64,000 bases of DNA, from the NCBI RefSeq assembly GCF_905220565.1, contig NC_059394.1, positions 112,001 through 176,000 on the forward strand, in the 5' to 3' direction. Of the stretch, positions 1-10,213 are shown piece after piece. A program made the translations under genes and the position numbers. The notes below the pieces were generated by a model. The model was not told the DNA's origin. It ran no database searches and saw only the letters and a list, made by a program, of their open reading frames with translations. Numbering within the stretch: the first letter of the stretch is position 1; the number at the start of each line of letters is the position of its first letter. Origin of the DNA: Melitaea cinxia (lineage: Eukaryota; Arthropoda; Insecta; Lepidoptera; Nymphalidae).

Positions 1-540
1 TGAAAACCGATATGTAACCGTTATATAGTTTTCATATCGATATCGAAAACGGTTTTTAGATATCGATATCATTATTATGGTTTGCTAACGTATTTGGTTA
101 CACAGTTATGTAACTAAAGACAAACGAAAACACGTGCACATTTAACGAGTTATTTTAACCTATTACATTTTAAAGAATGTCTCAGTCTGCGGTGTTTTAG
201 TTAGTTAGCGTTTTAGTAGTCGCTTCATCTCTTTTACATCGCTTTGCAAGAAAGAGAAGAAGCGAATATGATACCGTTCGGCTTTCGTTACCATCGTAGT
301 TCGTTTGGGCACGGTTTTCGTTTTGATAACTGTGTAACATTTCGTTCGGTTTCCGTATCGAGTTGTCGCGCGATTCGAGTTATTGTTTCGATTGAGGTTT
401 CGATATCACAGTTTTTGAAATATCAGTTATGTGAAAACGTGATATCGATACGATATGTTATCTAACTCATATCGGTTATTAGTTACGTTTTGATATATCG
501 AACTCATGCCTAATATCAAGTATTCAATTCAATTCAAATG
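1..540. other. Gene-free AT-rich stretch with CGATAT/ATATCG motifs
   Basis: No coding region is supported. Short self-complementary motifs of the ATATCG/CGATAT type recur through most of this stretch (for example around 35-70 and 440-480), so it is simple-sequence-like or part of an unclassified repeat. The only open frame, 244-465, is low-complexity and matches nothing I recognise. Confidence 0.4.
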
Positions 541-650
541 TACAACCACTCTGGTGTAGTGGTGCGACTTGCCAGTAGTTGCCTAAAACATTGACTTTTG
601 CGAGTTCGATTCCCGCTCGAGATGGATATTTGTCATACAAATCACACCGC
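541..650 (+). repeat. tRNA-derived SINE head
   Basis: The segment carries a tRNA-like A box (TGGTGTAGTGGTGC) and B box (GAGTTCGATTCCCGC), the internal RNA polymerase III promoter layout of a SINE. The same head type occurs inverted at about 53615-53690 and diverged at 33254. The tail is not clearly delimited. Confidence 0.6.
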
Positions 651-1252
651 CGTAATAAAAGTGTACACAAATAATCAGCTCACTATGAATTTTTTGCAGA
701 TAAAACCTAAAATGACTGGACTATTATTTGTTTTCAAATTATTACTGAATGCACTTTGCTTCTTTAGTGTGCATATTTTTGTTCTATTTTGAAAAACAAT
801 GATATGAAATGGGCTACTGTTCATTGTTTTTCATAATTTTACTCTTTATTATTATTTATTTTATTGGAACAATCCCTTTGGCTAAGTTTTTTTATTGCCA
901 ACTGTATTCAAGTACTATAATAATCTATTGATGAAAAATGTGTATGTAATTAAGTAAGTATATGTATTTTTTTTTTCATTAGAGGTCCTTCCGTTAAATA
1001 CATTTGCATATAAAAGGGGATATTATCGTGCTTAGCAAAAACCCCCGTCTTTGTTAAACACGATAATATGTGACGATGGAAATAGGGAGGGTCGAAAGGA
1101 AAGAGACGTCCACAGTACACATTTTTTTTTCATAACTACAATCTTTAAAACTTTATCATGACGATAGACAGTTTTAAGTCTGTTTTTTTATCATATACAA
1201 ATAAATGTTTAAATGATCACCTTAATACAACACGAATATATAGAAACAAATC
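651..1252. other. Gene-free AT-rich stretch
   Basis: No gene seen. AT-rich sequence with poly-T runs and short ORFs only. Confidence 0.4.
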
Positions 1253-1552
1253 ACCATCATTACAGCCTATACAGTCCACTGCTGGACATAGGCCTCCATA
1301 AGTTTACTCCGAAAATAACGTAAACTCATGTGTTTTGCCCATAATCACCGCGCTGGGCAGGCGGGTTGGTGACCGCAGGGTTGGCTTTGTCACACCGAAG
1401 ACACTGCTGCCCGTCTTCGGCCTGTGTATTTCAAAGCTAGCAGTTGGATGGTTATTCCGCCACCGGTCGGCTTTTTAAGTTCCAAGGTGGTAGCTGCGGA
1501 ACTGTGTTATCCCTTAGTCGCCTCTTACGACACCCACGGGAAGAGAGGGGGT
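1253..1552 (-). repeat. RTE-like non-LTR retrotransposon 3' end
   Basis: About 300 bp of a dispersed family also seen at 11924, 17628, 32060, 39092, 39403, 49706, 55458 and 63974. Diagnostic phrases are CCACTGCTGGACATAGGCC and the mirror of CCCTCTCTTCCCGTGGGTG. Sense orientation is inferred from the (TGATG)n tail that ends other copies. Here the tail end is at the low coordinate. The copy is 5'-truncated, as is usual for target-primed insertion. Confidence 0.65.
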
Positions 1553-1825
1553 GGCTATATTTTTTAGTACCATAACCACACAGTACATAGAAACAAATAC
1601 GAAACATAAATTATAAATGAATCATTGATTTCTAAAAGGGCACTTGTCCGTCTCGAAGGCATTTTTTTTTTTTAATGGAATCTATTGGAGACAATGTTTT
1701 CTTTCATTTTGTGTAAAAAAGTCACATGTCACTTCTTTTTCCTTAGGTTGGTACGCGAACAAAATATTCGTTTAGAACTAAAAAGGCACTTGTCCATGGA
1801 CAAGTGCCCTTGTAACTACTAATCT

Positions 1826-3214
1826 GTGGTTTCATTCGACTGTCTTGTCTGTGTTCTGTCATGTCAGATGTCACATAATTTTCCCTCCACGTTTCGTTGT
1901 GAGATTATTTTTATCAAAACACTAGTTATGAATGTTCACAAAGTAACAACTAAACGTATTCGTCGAATTGCAAATCTCCTTGAATCAGATATTATTCCCC
2001 TGGACCAACGTGGTAAACATCCTTCTGCTAACGCCATATCATCAAGTGTCTGCTCTAAAATTCATGAGCATATCTCATCGTTTCCCCTTAAAGAATCTCA
2101 TTATTCATCTTATATTAAATATTATTTATCTGCAGATCTTTTTGTTAAAAAAATGCATTCCCTTTTCAAAATTAAATACCCTGATTTAGATGTTAAATAT
2201 CACTTTTACTGGCAATATTTTGTTACTAATTTTAACTTATCTTTCGGACGGCCAACTGTAGATGCTTGTACTAGCTGTGAAGCAATAAAAACTAAGTTGC
2301 ATAATAAAAGCTTGAATGATAATGCTAAAAGAACCTATAATGGTCAGCTTATGGTTCACTTAAATAGGGCTAAAAAGTTTTATAAGCAGATACAAAATTG
2401 TACAAAATTATCTAAAGAGAATAATAAAATTCTTTCAATAAGCATAGATTTTATGGCTGTCACTGATTTGCCACGTATACCTGTACAGGATATTTACTAC
2501 TACAGACAGCTTTCTGTAAATACATTTGGCATTTATAATTTCGCAAATGATAAAATACATACATACGTATATCATGAAGGTACAAGCCACAAAGGTCCTG
2601 ATGAAGTTTGTTCTATGCTGCTGCATTACTTTAACAATTTTTTGGACCAAGACTATGATGAACTAAACCTTTTTTGCGATAACTGTGCTGGGCAGAACAA
2701 AAATCATTCAATGATAAGGTTCATGGTGGCTCTGGTTGAAACAAAGGTTTTCAAAAAAATTAATTTATACTTTCCGATCCGGGGCCACTCCTTTTTGCCC
2801 TGTGATCGTGGATTTGGTATAATAAAAAGAAAGCTTAAAACTATTGACAGAATCTACACAATAAATGATTATGTTGAAAAAATAATATTAGAATGCTCTA
2901 ATATTCATGAAAAATTTATTGTATATTTAATGAGTCAAAATGACATTTTGAATTTTCAAAGTTGGTATCAAAAATTCTTTTATAAAACTAAAGTGGCAAA
3001 CAATACTTTGCCTGGTCAAATTAAAGAAAAGTTTAGCATTTCCAAGTATCATGAATTTAATTTTAATTCTGATGAGCCCCATTGTGTGACAGTTAAAGAA
3101 TTTATTAATGGTTTTATATTATTTCAATTTATCTTAAGAAAAACCAATGTACCTGATCTTCAATTACCAACAGAAAAACTGTATTCTGAAACTGTACCAA
3201 TAAAAAAAGAATAA
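1826..3214 (+). CDS. Transposase-like protein of the CDNCAGQNKN family (DUF7869-type)
   Basis: Open frame of 462 codons; the ATG at 1928 (residue 35) is an equally plausible start and gives 428 aa. Numbered from 1826, features are a C-x2-C motif at 148-151, an SIDFM segment with Asp208, CDNCAGQNKN with Asp285 (284-293) and GHSFLPCDRGFG with Asp327 (320-331). This pattern belongs to a family common in insect and cnidarian genomes that Pfam, from memory, calls DUF7869. The spaced acidic residues after beta-strand-like segments suggest an RNase-H-fold DDE/DDD nuclease; that is inference. It sits alone between inverted repeats, which supports a transposase role. A coding-like tail continues in another frame at 3216-3299, so the C-terminus may be frameshifted in the A7 run at 3202-3208. 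Confidence 0.65.
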   Translation: MVSFDCLVCVLSCQMSHNFPSTFRCEIIFIKTLVMNVHKVTTKRIRRIANLLESDIIPLDQRGKHPSANAISSSVCSKIHEHISSFPLKESHYSSYIKYYLSADLFVKKMHSLFKIKYPDLDVKYHFYWQYFVTNFNLSFGRPTVDACTSCEAIKTKLHNKSLNDNAKRTYNGQLMVHLNRAKKFYKQIQNCTKLSKENNKILSISIDFMAVTDLPRIPVQDIYYYRQLSVNTFGIYNFANDKIHTYVYHEGTSHKGPDEVCSMLLHYFNNFLDQDYDELNLFCDNCAGQNKNHSMIRFMVALVETKVFKKINLYFPIRGHSFLPCDRGFGIIKRKLKTIDRIYTINDYVEKIILECSNIHEKFIVYLMSQNDILNFQSWYQKFFYKTKVANNTLPGQIKEKFSISKYHEFNFNSDEPHCVTVKEFINGFILFQFILRKTNVPDLQLPTEKLYSETVPIKKE

Positions 3215-3215
3215 A

Positions 3216-3302
3216 ATGGATGATCTAAAAAAGCTTAAAGATTACATTCCAGATGAAGCAATGGAATTTTGGGGTGCTATTTATGATTGGTCAGTGGAAT
3301 AA
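3216..3302 (+). pseudogene. Out-of-frame C-terminal tail of the transposase-like gene
   Basis: Directly after the stop of the 462-codon frame, another frame opens with MDDLKKLKDY and runs about 28 codons to a TAA near 3300. It is lysine-, leucine- and aspartate-rich, like a protein tail rather than random translation. A one-base change in the A run at 3202-3208 would separate it from the main frame. It could also be unrelated. Confidence 0.35.
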
Positions 3303-3626
3303 TGTAATAAAAATTTAATTCGGTGATTAACTGTTGTTTTATTTTAAATTAATTTTTGTATGAAAATAATAGTGTTAGTTGTTAAAAGGGCACAATGTCA
3401 TGTTTATTTCAAAAAGGACACTTGTCCTTGATTTTGTAATACATATTTCTCAAAAACTATTTATCAAAATGAATTTTTTTTTTCAGACAGTTTTAGGATT
3501 ATAAGTATTCTATCTCATGTGCGAAAACTATTATCCTCTTCTATGTATTTAAAAAAATATAATGTTTTTTGTGTCTCCTGTAAAATTTTAACCTAGAGAA
3601 TACAGTGTGACAAGTGCCCTTTTAGA

Positions 3627-4338
3627 AATCATCGATTCAAATATGATATCGGCGCATATTTTTTAAAATTTATTGTATTATATACTTAAATATTATTTTA
3701 TGAATTTCAAAAAAAAAAAAAAAAATTAACTAAATTGAAGTTCGAAGTCGTAGCCTTGAAGAACCTACTTCTATTAATTTCCACGCGCTGTTGCCGCTCT
3801 TATCAATCCAAAAGATGAACAACTTTTAGAGGGAGCGGCAAAGTCAACGAGGTATCGGTAGAAATTTGGTAGAAATATCGTAATTTAGTAATGCCAGAGG
3901 TAACGTTATCGGTATCGCTATACCTTAACTGTAAAGGTATCGAAAAATATGAACGTTACTTATCGTTATTTTATAATGGTAATAGGTAACGTTACCATTA
4001 AATTACTTTAATGGCGTCCAAAGGCCTCAAGTATCTACCTATCGTACCGTCTTACATACAGATCAGGGAACTAAGCCCAATTTCAATGATGAGAGATTAG
4101 TACGATAATGTCATAACTTTTCATTCTCGTCAACACCGCTGTATGTCACTATGCTATGCTATATTCTATATGTGCGGTCAAGTGGTGCAGTGCGTACTGT
4201 GCACGCTGGTTGAGTTACGTTTCATTGTAATTGGTTATATTTCAAAACATAAATGCGGGATGTGTGATAGAAAAAGAGACAGGATGCTATTCTGTCTGCG
4301 TTGCACAGCACACCCAGCAATCGTCAAGCCTCTAGCGG
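3627..4338. other. Gene-free stretch
   Basis: No gene supported. It contains a poly-A run near 3709-3725 and the palindrome GGTAACGTTACC at 3985-3996 inside a stretch of repeated GTAACG/TATCG motifs (3890-4000). The 68-codon frame at 4143 is not recognised. Confidence 0.35.
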
Positions 4339-4346
4339 CTATAAAT

Positions 4347-5114
4347 TAGTCTTGTGTAGTTTGCGAACGAACTAGTTCTTAAGAGCGCTCCTAAATGCGA
4401 ACTAGCTCCCAAATGCGTCGCTCATTAGTTCGTTATATGTATGAGCGAGAGCGCGACACCGCTTGGTACTGATTTAGTTTAAGAGTGCTCCTTAGATACG
4501 AATAATACGAACTATATACTGATTACTGTTTGATAAAATTATAATTAATTATAAGTACAAAGAATAGCTTTATTACTCGATCTCATTCAAACCATCGTTA
4601 TTTTTTATAATTTTTAGTTAACAAATTAGAAGTTGAGTTTTTTTTAATTTTTATAATATCGGCAATATTGAAGTGTGTGTGCTATGTAAAACCAGTCAAT
4701 AAAAGATTTTATATTGATTATTTTGATATATATACACTTATATATTAGTTATTCTGGTTATTTTAAAAGATTATAGGAAGATTACTTTTATTTTGTTTGT
4801 TTGATATATTTTTATAGATTATATTTTACAGTACTTTTGTTGATTATTTTTAAATATAAAAAAAATATTATTTCGTAAAGTGTATTTTTATTCATTCAAA
4901 TATGGACCTTCATTGATTGCACAACTACACTATCACTTAAACAATACGATTAAATAAGAACAAGAACGCGTGAATGAAGTCACAATGTGAGCGAAAGATC
5001 TGCCACTTTCTAGCTCGAGACGGGAGCTGACGAACTAAAAGAGCGAAATAGTTCGCGAAGGAGCGGCGAACTAGAAAGAGCGCTCCCGGTCGCGAACTAC
5101 TTTGCGCAAGACTA
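4347..5114. mobile_element. Non-autonomous hAT-type element (MITE-like), 768 bp
   Basis: The element begins TAGTCTTGTGTAGTTTGCG and ends with the inverted counterpart CGAACTACTTTGCGCAAGACTA read on +. It is flanked by perfect 8-bp direct repeats CTATAAAT at 4339-4346 and 5115-5122. An 8-bp duplication with TAG-starting ends is the hAT signature. GAACTAG/CTAGTTCG and GAGCGCTC motifs repeat inside both ends. No transposase frame is present, so it would depend on a partner in trans. It lies about 300 bp upstream of the LCMT1 start codon. Confidence 0.75.
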
Positions 5115-5417
5115 CTATAAATCATTAAGCCGACGAAGACGAACTGCTACTACTGTAGTTGCCCGACCTGTGTATAAGACCGTGTATCAGACATAAATTG
5201 ACGTTTTTTTTTTTGTTATCGACTTGTCAACGTCAGTGTCAATATTCACAAAATTTTTAGGCAAAGAAAAAATTGTTTGTCTTTTGAAAAATGAGCATGT
5301 TCAATGTTACAAACACCTAGAAATTGTGAGATTGTTATTAGACTGTGCTGAAATACGAGCGGCGATGTTAATGGACATAAAACCTCTGTAGTAATATTGT
5401 GAAATATTGGTGTCATC

Positions 5418-7356
5418 ATGAATAACATAAGATTGTGGACTGCGGAAGACGAGGCCATCATTGCAACTAACACTGACGCCACCGAGTGCAAGCGAAGCGC
5501 GGTGGAGTTGGGATACTGGAAGGATGAATATATATCGTACTTTGTCAAACATGTCGATCGTAAAGCTCCCGAGATAAACCGGGGCTACTATGCCAGAGTT
5601 AAAGCTATGGAGATGTTTATACATCAGTTTTTGGAGGTAAATGTTTTGAAAAAAATTTGCATTAGATCCGACCCCGCTCTGGTGATATTAAGCTCAAGTC
5701 CTAGTTTTTTGATATCATTATAAAATTTTAATTCGTCTTTTTTATAAATCATTAGGCATTTCCAAATCTTTAATAGTGAAAATAATTGTTTTATAAATGT
5801 AGTTATTTATTTTTTATGACAGCGTTGTGGCACACAATGCCAAATCATTAATCTTGGCTGCGGGTATGATACTCTTTACTGGCGGCTCAAGGACACCACT
5901 CAGGCTGTCAGTAACTTCATTGAATTGGATTTTCCATCTGTTACTAGCAAGAAATGTCAAATTATAAAACGCAACAAGCAGCTGCTCGAGAAGATATGTA
6001 AAGAAGGTATTTACGCTTCAGCCTGTAATATCCCACTACTGGGCATAGGCCTCTTTCCCCATATACGAGAAGGATCAGAGCTTAATCCACCACGCTGCTC
6101 CAATGCGGGTTGGTGGATATATTCCGTACTATGAGTAACGATCGCTATCAGGTGTATATGATAACAACCGGGACCGACGGCTTAACGTGCTCTCCGAGGC
6201 ACGGTGGGGAGACCCACAAGGACTGCACAAACACTCAGCACACGGCAAACACCTGTATGGCCAATACAAATGTTTGTCATGTGTGGGGATCGAACCCGCA
6301 ACCACCAGCGCAACAGGTACAATCCATGGCTGTGACCGTTGCGCCAACGCGGCGTCAAAGAAGGTATAATTACTTATATTTAAAATTTATATTTATTAAA
6401 TTGAGGGTTACAATAACTGTTTGGACATGGACATGGCAGTTTTTAATATTTAGTTCTATTTTCAAAACTGTCCATACAAAATATCACTCCCATTGCACTT
6501 AGGGTAGAGATTCAGAAGATGCAGAAATATGTATGTATACCTATTTACAAAATTATTGTACACTAGCTGTGCCCTGTGGTTTGAACTACATTAATCTGAG
6601 AATAAAGCATTCTAAATTATATAGCATATAGCCTTCCTCGGTAGAAGAGATTTTTTCAATTCGAACCAGTCAATTCTGAAATTAGCGTGTTTAAACAAAC
6701 AAGCAGACAAACTTTTCAGCTGTGTAATATTAGTGTAGCTTTTCAATAAAATAAAGAGAAACAGAAGTAACGGTCAGTTCAGAAGTAGACGTGTGTCTCC
6801 AGACGGCGAGGTGATGATCCGCTCGGGCGACCTGCACTCGGACGGCTACCACCTGCTGGGCTGCGACCTGCGCTGCCTGGGCGAGGTGCGGCGCAAGCTG
6901 CAGGCGGGCGGCGCCGCGGCCGACGCGCCCGCGCTGCTGCTGGCCGAGTGCGTGCTGGTGTACCTGCGGCCCGACGCCGCGCTGGCGCTGCTGCGCCACC
7001 TGGCCGCCGCCTTCCCGCGCTGCGTGCTGCTGCTGTACGAGCAGTGCAACCTGGGCGACAAGTTCGGCGAGGTCATGCTGCGCAACCTGGCGGCGCGCGG
7101 CTGCCCGCTGGCGGGCGCGGAGCACTGCCGCGAGCCGGCGGCGCAGGCCGAGCGCCTGCTGGCGCTGGGCTTCGACCGCGCGCGCTCGTGGGACATGGAG
7201 GCGGTGTGGCGCGCGCTGCCCGAGGACGACCGCGCGCGCGTGGAGGCGCTGGAGATGCTGGACGAGCGCGAGCTGCTGCTGCAGCTCAACACGCACTACG
7301 CGCTCACCGTGGCCACGCGCGGCGACCTCTTCGCCGACCTCGACCTCAACTCCTAG
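5418..7356 (+). CDS. LCMT1: Leucine carboxyl methyltransferase 1 (PP2A methyltransferase)
   Basis: Three coding exons read as join(5418..5636,5823..6006,6803..7356): 957 nt, 318 aa, close to the 334 aa of human LCMT1. Donors GTAAAT (5637) and GTATTT (6007) and acceptors TGACAG and TCTCCAG keep the frame. The enzyme uses S-adenosylmethionine to methyl-esterify the C-terminal leucine of the PP2A catalytic subunit in the cytosol. Visible family motifs are KAPEINRGYYARV (49-61), the SAM-binding NLGCGYDT (83-90) and LLAECVLVYL (180-189). The start ATG has A at -3 and no upstream alternative. Exon 3 is extremely GC-rich and unlike exons 1-2. Intron 2 carries a SINE. The gene converges on INTS9. Confidence 0.93.
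6012..6358 (-). repeat. tRNA-derived SINE in LCMT1 intron 2
   Basis: Full-length-looking copy of about 345 bp. Read on -, the head GCGTTGGCGCAACGGTCACAG and B box GGTTCGATCCCC are tRNA-like, and the tail ends in CAGTAGTGGGATATTACAGG. Near-identical copies are at 17961-18306 (+) and 36699-37040 (-). It starts only a few bases after the exon 2 donor. Confidence 0.75.
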
Positions 7357-9307
7357 GCGCCTCGAGCCCGCCTTTATTTATTTTGATCTTCGATCGATTA
7401 TGGAGAATTTCGAAACGATTCAAGATTAGACGTAGAACCTGATTTTACGTTTCGATTACATTATTGTGATACTTAAAAATTACTAACCGGTACCTCTGGG
7501 TTAGTGTCAAAAGAAAGTAACAGAGGCGGTTCTAACCCATATGGACTAGCGCCCGGGTGCAATGAGAATGAGTCTCGTATGTTTTCGGCTGAGGCTTTTT
7601 TATTGCATGTGACTTTCAGCGCCACCCAAAACCCGGCGCCCGGACTCATCGCACCCCCTGCGTTATAAGATAAAGTCGGAATTAACAACCAAAAATCCTA
7701 ACTAAAATCATATCAATTACTATTCTTCAAATACAGAGATTGGTATTTTTTGTGAAATGTTAAGTGTCTGTAGAGATTGATGGTCGATGGGATGTTAAAT
7801 ATGAACAGTGGTAGTTGTATAGATCTATATTTCTTCTTTACTAATTAATAGCGTGTAAAGTTTGAGCGAGTCGGTGCTTTTATGTAATTTCAGCTCAGAA
7901 TAATCAAATCAATCAACCTCCATATTTGTTATGTTAATGTTGTACTTTTAATTATGCTTTTTGCTTTAACCTTCTAATGAGGTCAATGTACCTTATGTTC
8001 GGTGTTCGGCTCCTAACTGCGTTCTCTCATATGGGGGGGTTTCTGTAATCACGTCTGGATCATGTTCCACGTGAAAAGAAAGTTTCTAGCCCTTTTTAGT
8101 TATGTATTAATATTTATTTATAGTGTTATTATATGATAATTTGCAGACTCTTAAAGAGTATGTGCTGGCCTTTATTGTGTGTCAAAATGTCATAAATTCT
8201 GTTGATTATGTATAGTTTATAAGTATATCAATAATATTTATTTTAATTTTCAAGCTACTAGTAATTGCTAATTGTTAACTTGTATGTGTACTGTATGTAT
8301 ACTGTAATGTCAATGTCATACGGAGTCAGTGTTTCGCATCACAGTTGGATGATGAAGTTTTCGCATAAAGTATTCTCGTATTTTTTGTAAGTAAATGTGT
8401 AAGAGAGGTCCTCTGTGGTAGTGTTCTCTTCGGTCCATGTTTATACTTACTCACTTTTATCGATACCACTAAGTGTTAATTATTTATTTAATATATAAAT
8501 GCCGTATAATTTCGACGCTCGTTTCATTCTGTGCACCTTCCCGTCAGTTTAAGAGTTACTCAAACGAGTCGAGCAGTGACTCCGGCGGGCCAATTCTCAT
8601 GTCGTGCAATATGATTATTGCTAGTAAAATTATTTTTTAAGGGGATCCCAGAAAAATTCGGCCGTTTTCATGTGGTATAAAGTATACGTTAAAGTTACGT
8701 TAAAAATATCAAATAAATATATGTTGTAACTCGGATTCAGTTTATTAATGTGACTGTAAGATAATTGTATAAAAGTCTCTAAATAAAGAGAAATAATTGT
8801 TTACCTGGACCTCCTTTCGCGTACAAAAATCGTATAGGATTTCTAATTTTACTTCTTACAATAATGAATATTTTTTTTATTAATTAAGAATCCTGTACTT
8901 AATAATTCTACAGAAGGGTTTTTTATTAAGCGCAGTATTTTATTAGAAAATCGTAAAAATATAATTTCTAGTTATTTGCCGGGCGACGGGCGGCCCGCGG
9001 CAGACGGCCAGAGGCCTTTGTACGGGGAACTTGTGTCGCTCGCCATCGCACGCTGCTCTTGCTTACGCGCAAATTCTATTTACTTTTTTTAATCTAAGAT
9101 AGGCATGAAAATGTAACAGACAGACAGACTTACTGTTGAATTTTGCAATTGTATTTACTTCAAATAAAAAAATAATTTAAATTATTAATTTTGAGCTGTG
9201 TACATGTTGAGCTGTGTAATTTTGAGCTGTTTACATTTGTAAAGCTGCTTAGTTTGTGGTCTAAGATCCGAACCTAGAGTCAATCTTCACCGAGCCGATA
9301 ATAGAAT
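7357..9307. other. LCMT1 3' UTR and intergenic DNA
   Basis: No gene seen. AT-rich sequence with no AATAAA until 8712, so a 1.3-1.4 kb 3' UTR is possible. A GC-rich patch at 8975-9065 interrupts it and is unexplained. Confidence 0.4.
8712..8787 (+). terminator. Candidate LCMT1 polyadenylation signals
   Basis: AATAAA occurs at 8712-8717 and 8782-8787, the first such hexamers on + downstream of the LCMT1 stop. Assignment is by position only. Confidence 0.35.
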
Positions 9308-9610
9308 AAAATATAAATTTATTATATCTATACAAATAAAATTGGAGCGTCTGTTTGTAATATTAAAATAACCGCTTTTTACTAAATTCATATGGATGTA
9401 TACACGATACATACACAAAAATAGCATTTTGACAATTTTTGTCTGTCTGTTTGTTCCGCCTAATCTCTGAAACGGCTAGACCGATTCTGACGGGACTTTC
9501 ACTGGCAGATAGCTGATATAGTAAGGAGTAACTTAGGCTATTTTTATTTTACAAATTTATTTATTTTATAACTACGAACTGAACAACAAGTAACAACTAG
9601 TAATTAATAT
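9308..9610 (+). repeat. Unclassified interspersed repeat (ATTGGAGYGTCTG family)
   Basis: Shares AAATTGGAGCGTCTGTTT, the GAAACGGCTAGACCGATTC phrase and GGGACTTTCACTGGCAGATAG with a second copy at 38090-38860. That second copy is split by another repeat, which shows both are mobile or dispersed sequences. No ORF. Confidence 0.6.
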
Positions 9611-9980
9611 AATTTTATAGCCTAAATGATCGACAAGACAAGAAGAAAATTAAATAATAATTATGGATGATCACAACTTGTACGCAAGCTCTTGGTCTAG
9701 GAAACGGATCAATCGCATGTCCTAGTAGTACAAGCTAGAGCCGGTAGATGGCAATGTTTAATAACCTTTACGTAACATTGATCAGGTGAAGTGCGGGTGG
9801 GTGGGGTGTGGCAAAGTCTAAATGCTCAAGGTCATCGAGAAGGGGGAGCCTCTTAAAGAAATTTCTTCTAGGTAACTATTTATGCTTTGGTTACATAGAA
9901 AAGTTATCCGATTTTGTCAAGCTTAAGCTCGCATAAGTTGGTCCGTCGATTTGGTCGTGTGTATCAGTCACATATATCAA

Positions 9981-9986
9981 TTTATT
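9981..9986 (-). terminator. Candidate INTS9 polyadenylation signal
   Basis: TTTATT on + gives AATAAA on -, about 230 nt past the INTS9 stop codon. Position is the only support. Confidence 0.35.
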
Positions 9987-10213
9987 TTTAAAATACTGCA
10001 ACGTCGGAGTTTTCCGTTTTTTATCGATATATGTTTAAGTGATATCACTAGAAATCCAACACACGGTAAACTTCTCGAGATTCTTTTACGGTTAAAGTTT
10101 TCTGACGTATTTCGAAAATAAAAAACCACGAGTCAAAAGTAAGCTTTAATATAACCTTCATTCGACGGGGTCGCACGGGAGCGCAACTAGACACCGAGAC
10201 GGCTCGAGTGCGG

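Larger units (their letters stand above)
1631..3626 (+). mobile_element. DNA transposon with TCTAAAAGGGCACTTGTC inverted ends
   Basis: The two ends carry a perfect inverted repeat, TCTAAAAGGGCACTTGTC at 1631-1648 and its complement at 3609-3626. The flanks are AATCATTGATT (1620-1630) and AATCATCGATT (3627-3637), a direct repeat with one mismatch. Because that sequence is nearly palindromic it could be a target duplication or a continuation of the inverted repeat. The core motif GGCACTTGTC recurs inside both ends: a perfect 24-bp palindrome at 1785-1808 and a variant at 3411-3430. Repeated end motifs are expected for transposase binding sites. The element holds one gene (1826-3214). I cannot place it in a named superfamily. 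Confidence 0.7.

Noticed and set aside
6110..6502. 130-codon frame in LCMT1 intron 2, with similar frames at 17605-18212 and 36685-37161
   Set aside because: These translate SINE sequence and recur wherever the SINE occurs.
6730..7442. Overlapping frames of 148-188 codons around LCMT1 exon 3
   Set aside because: Low-complexity translations of the same GC-rich exon; the LCMT1 frame alone matches a known family.
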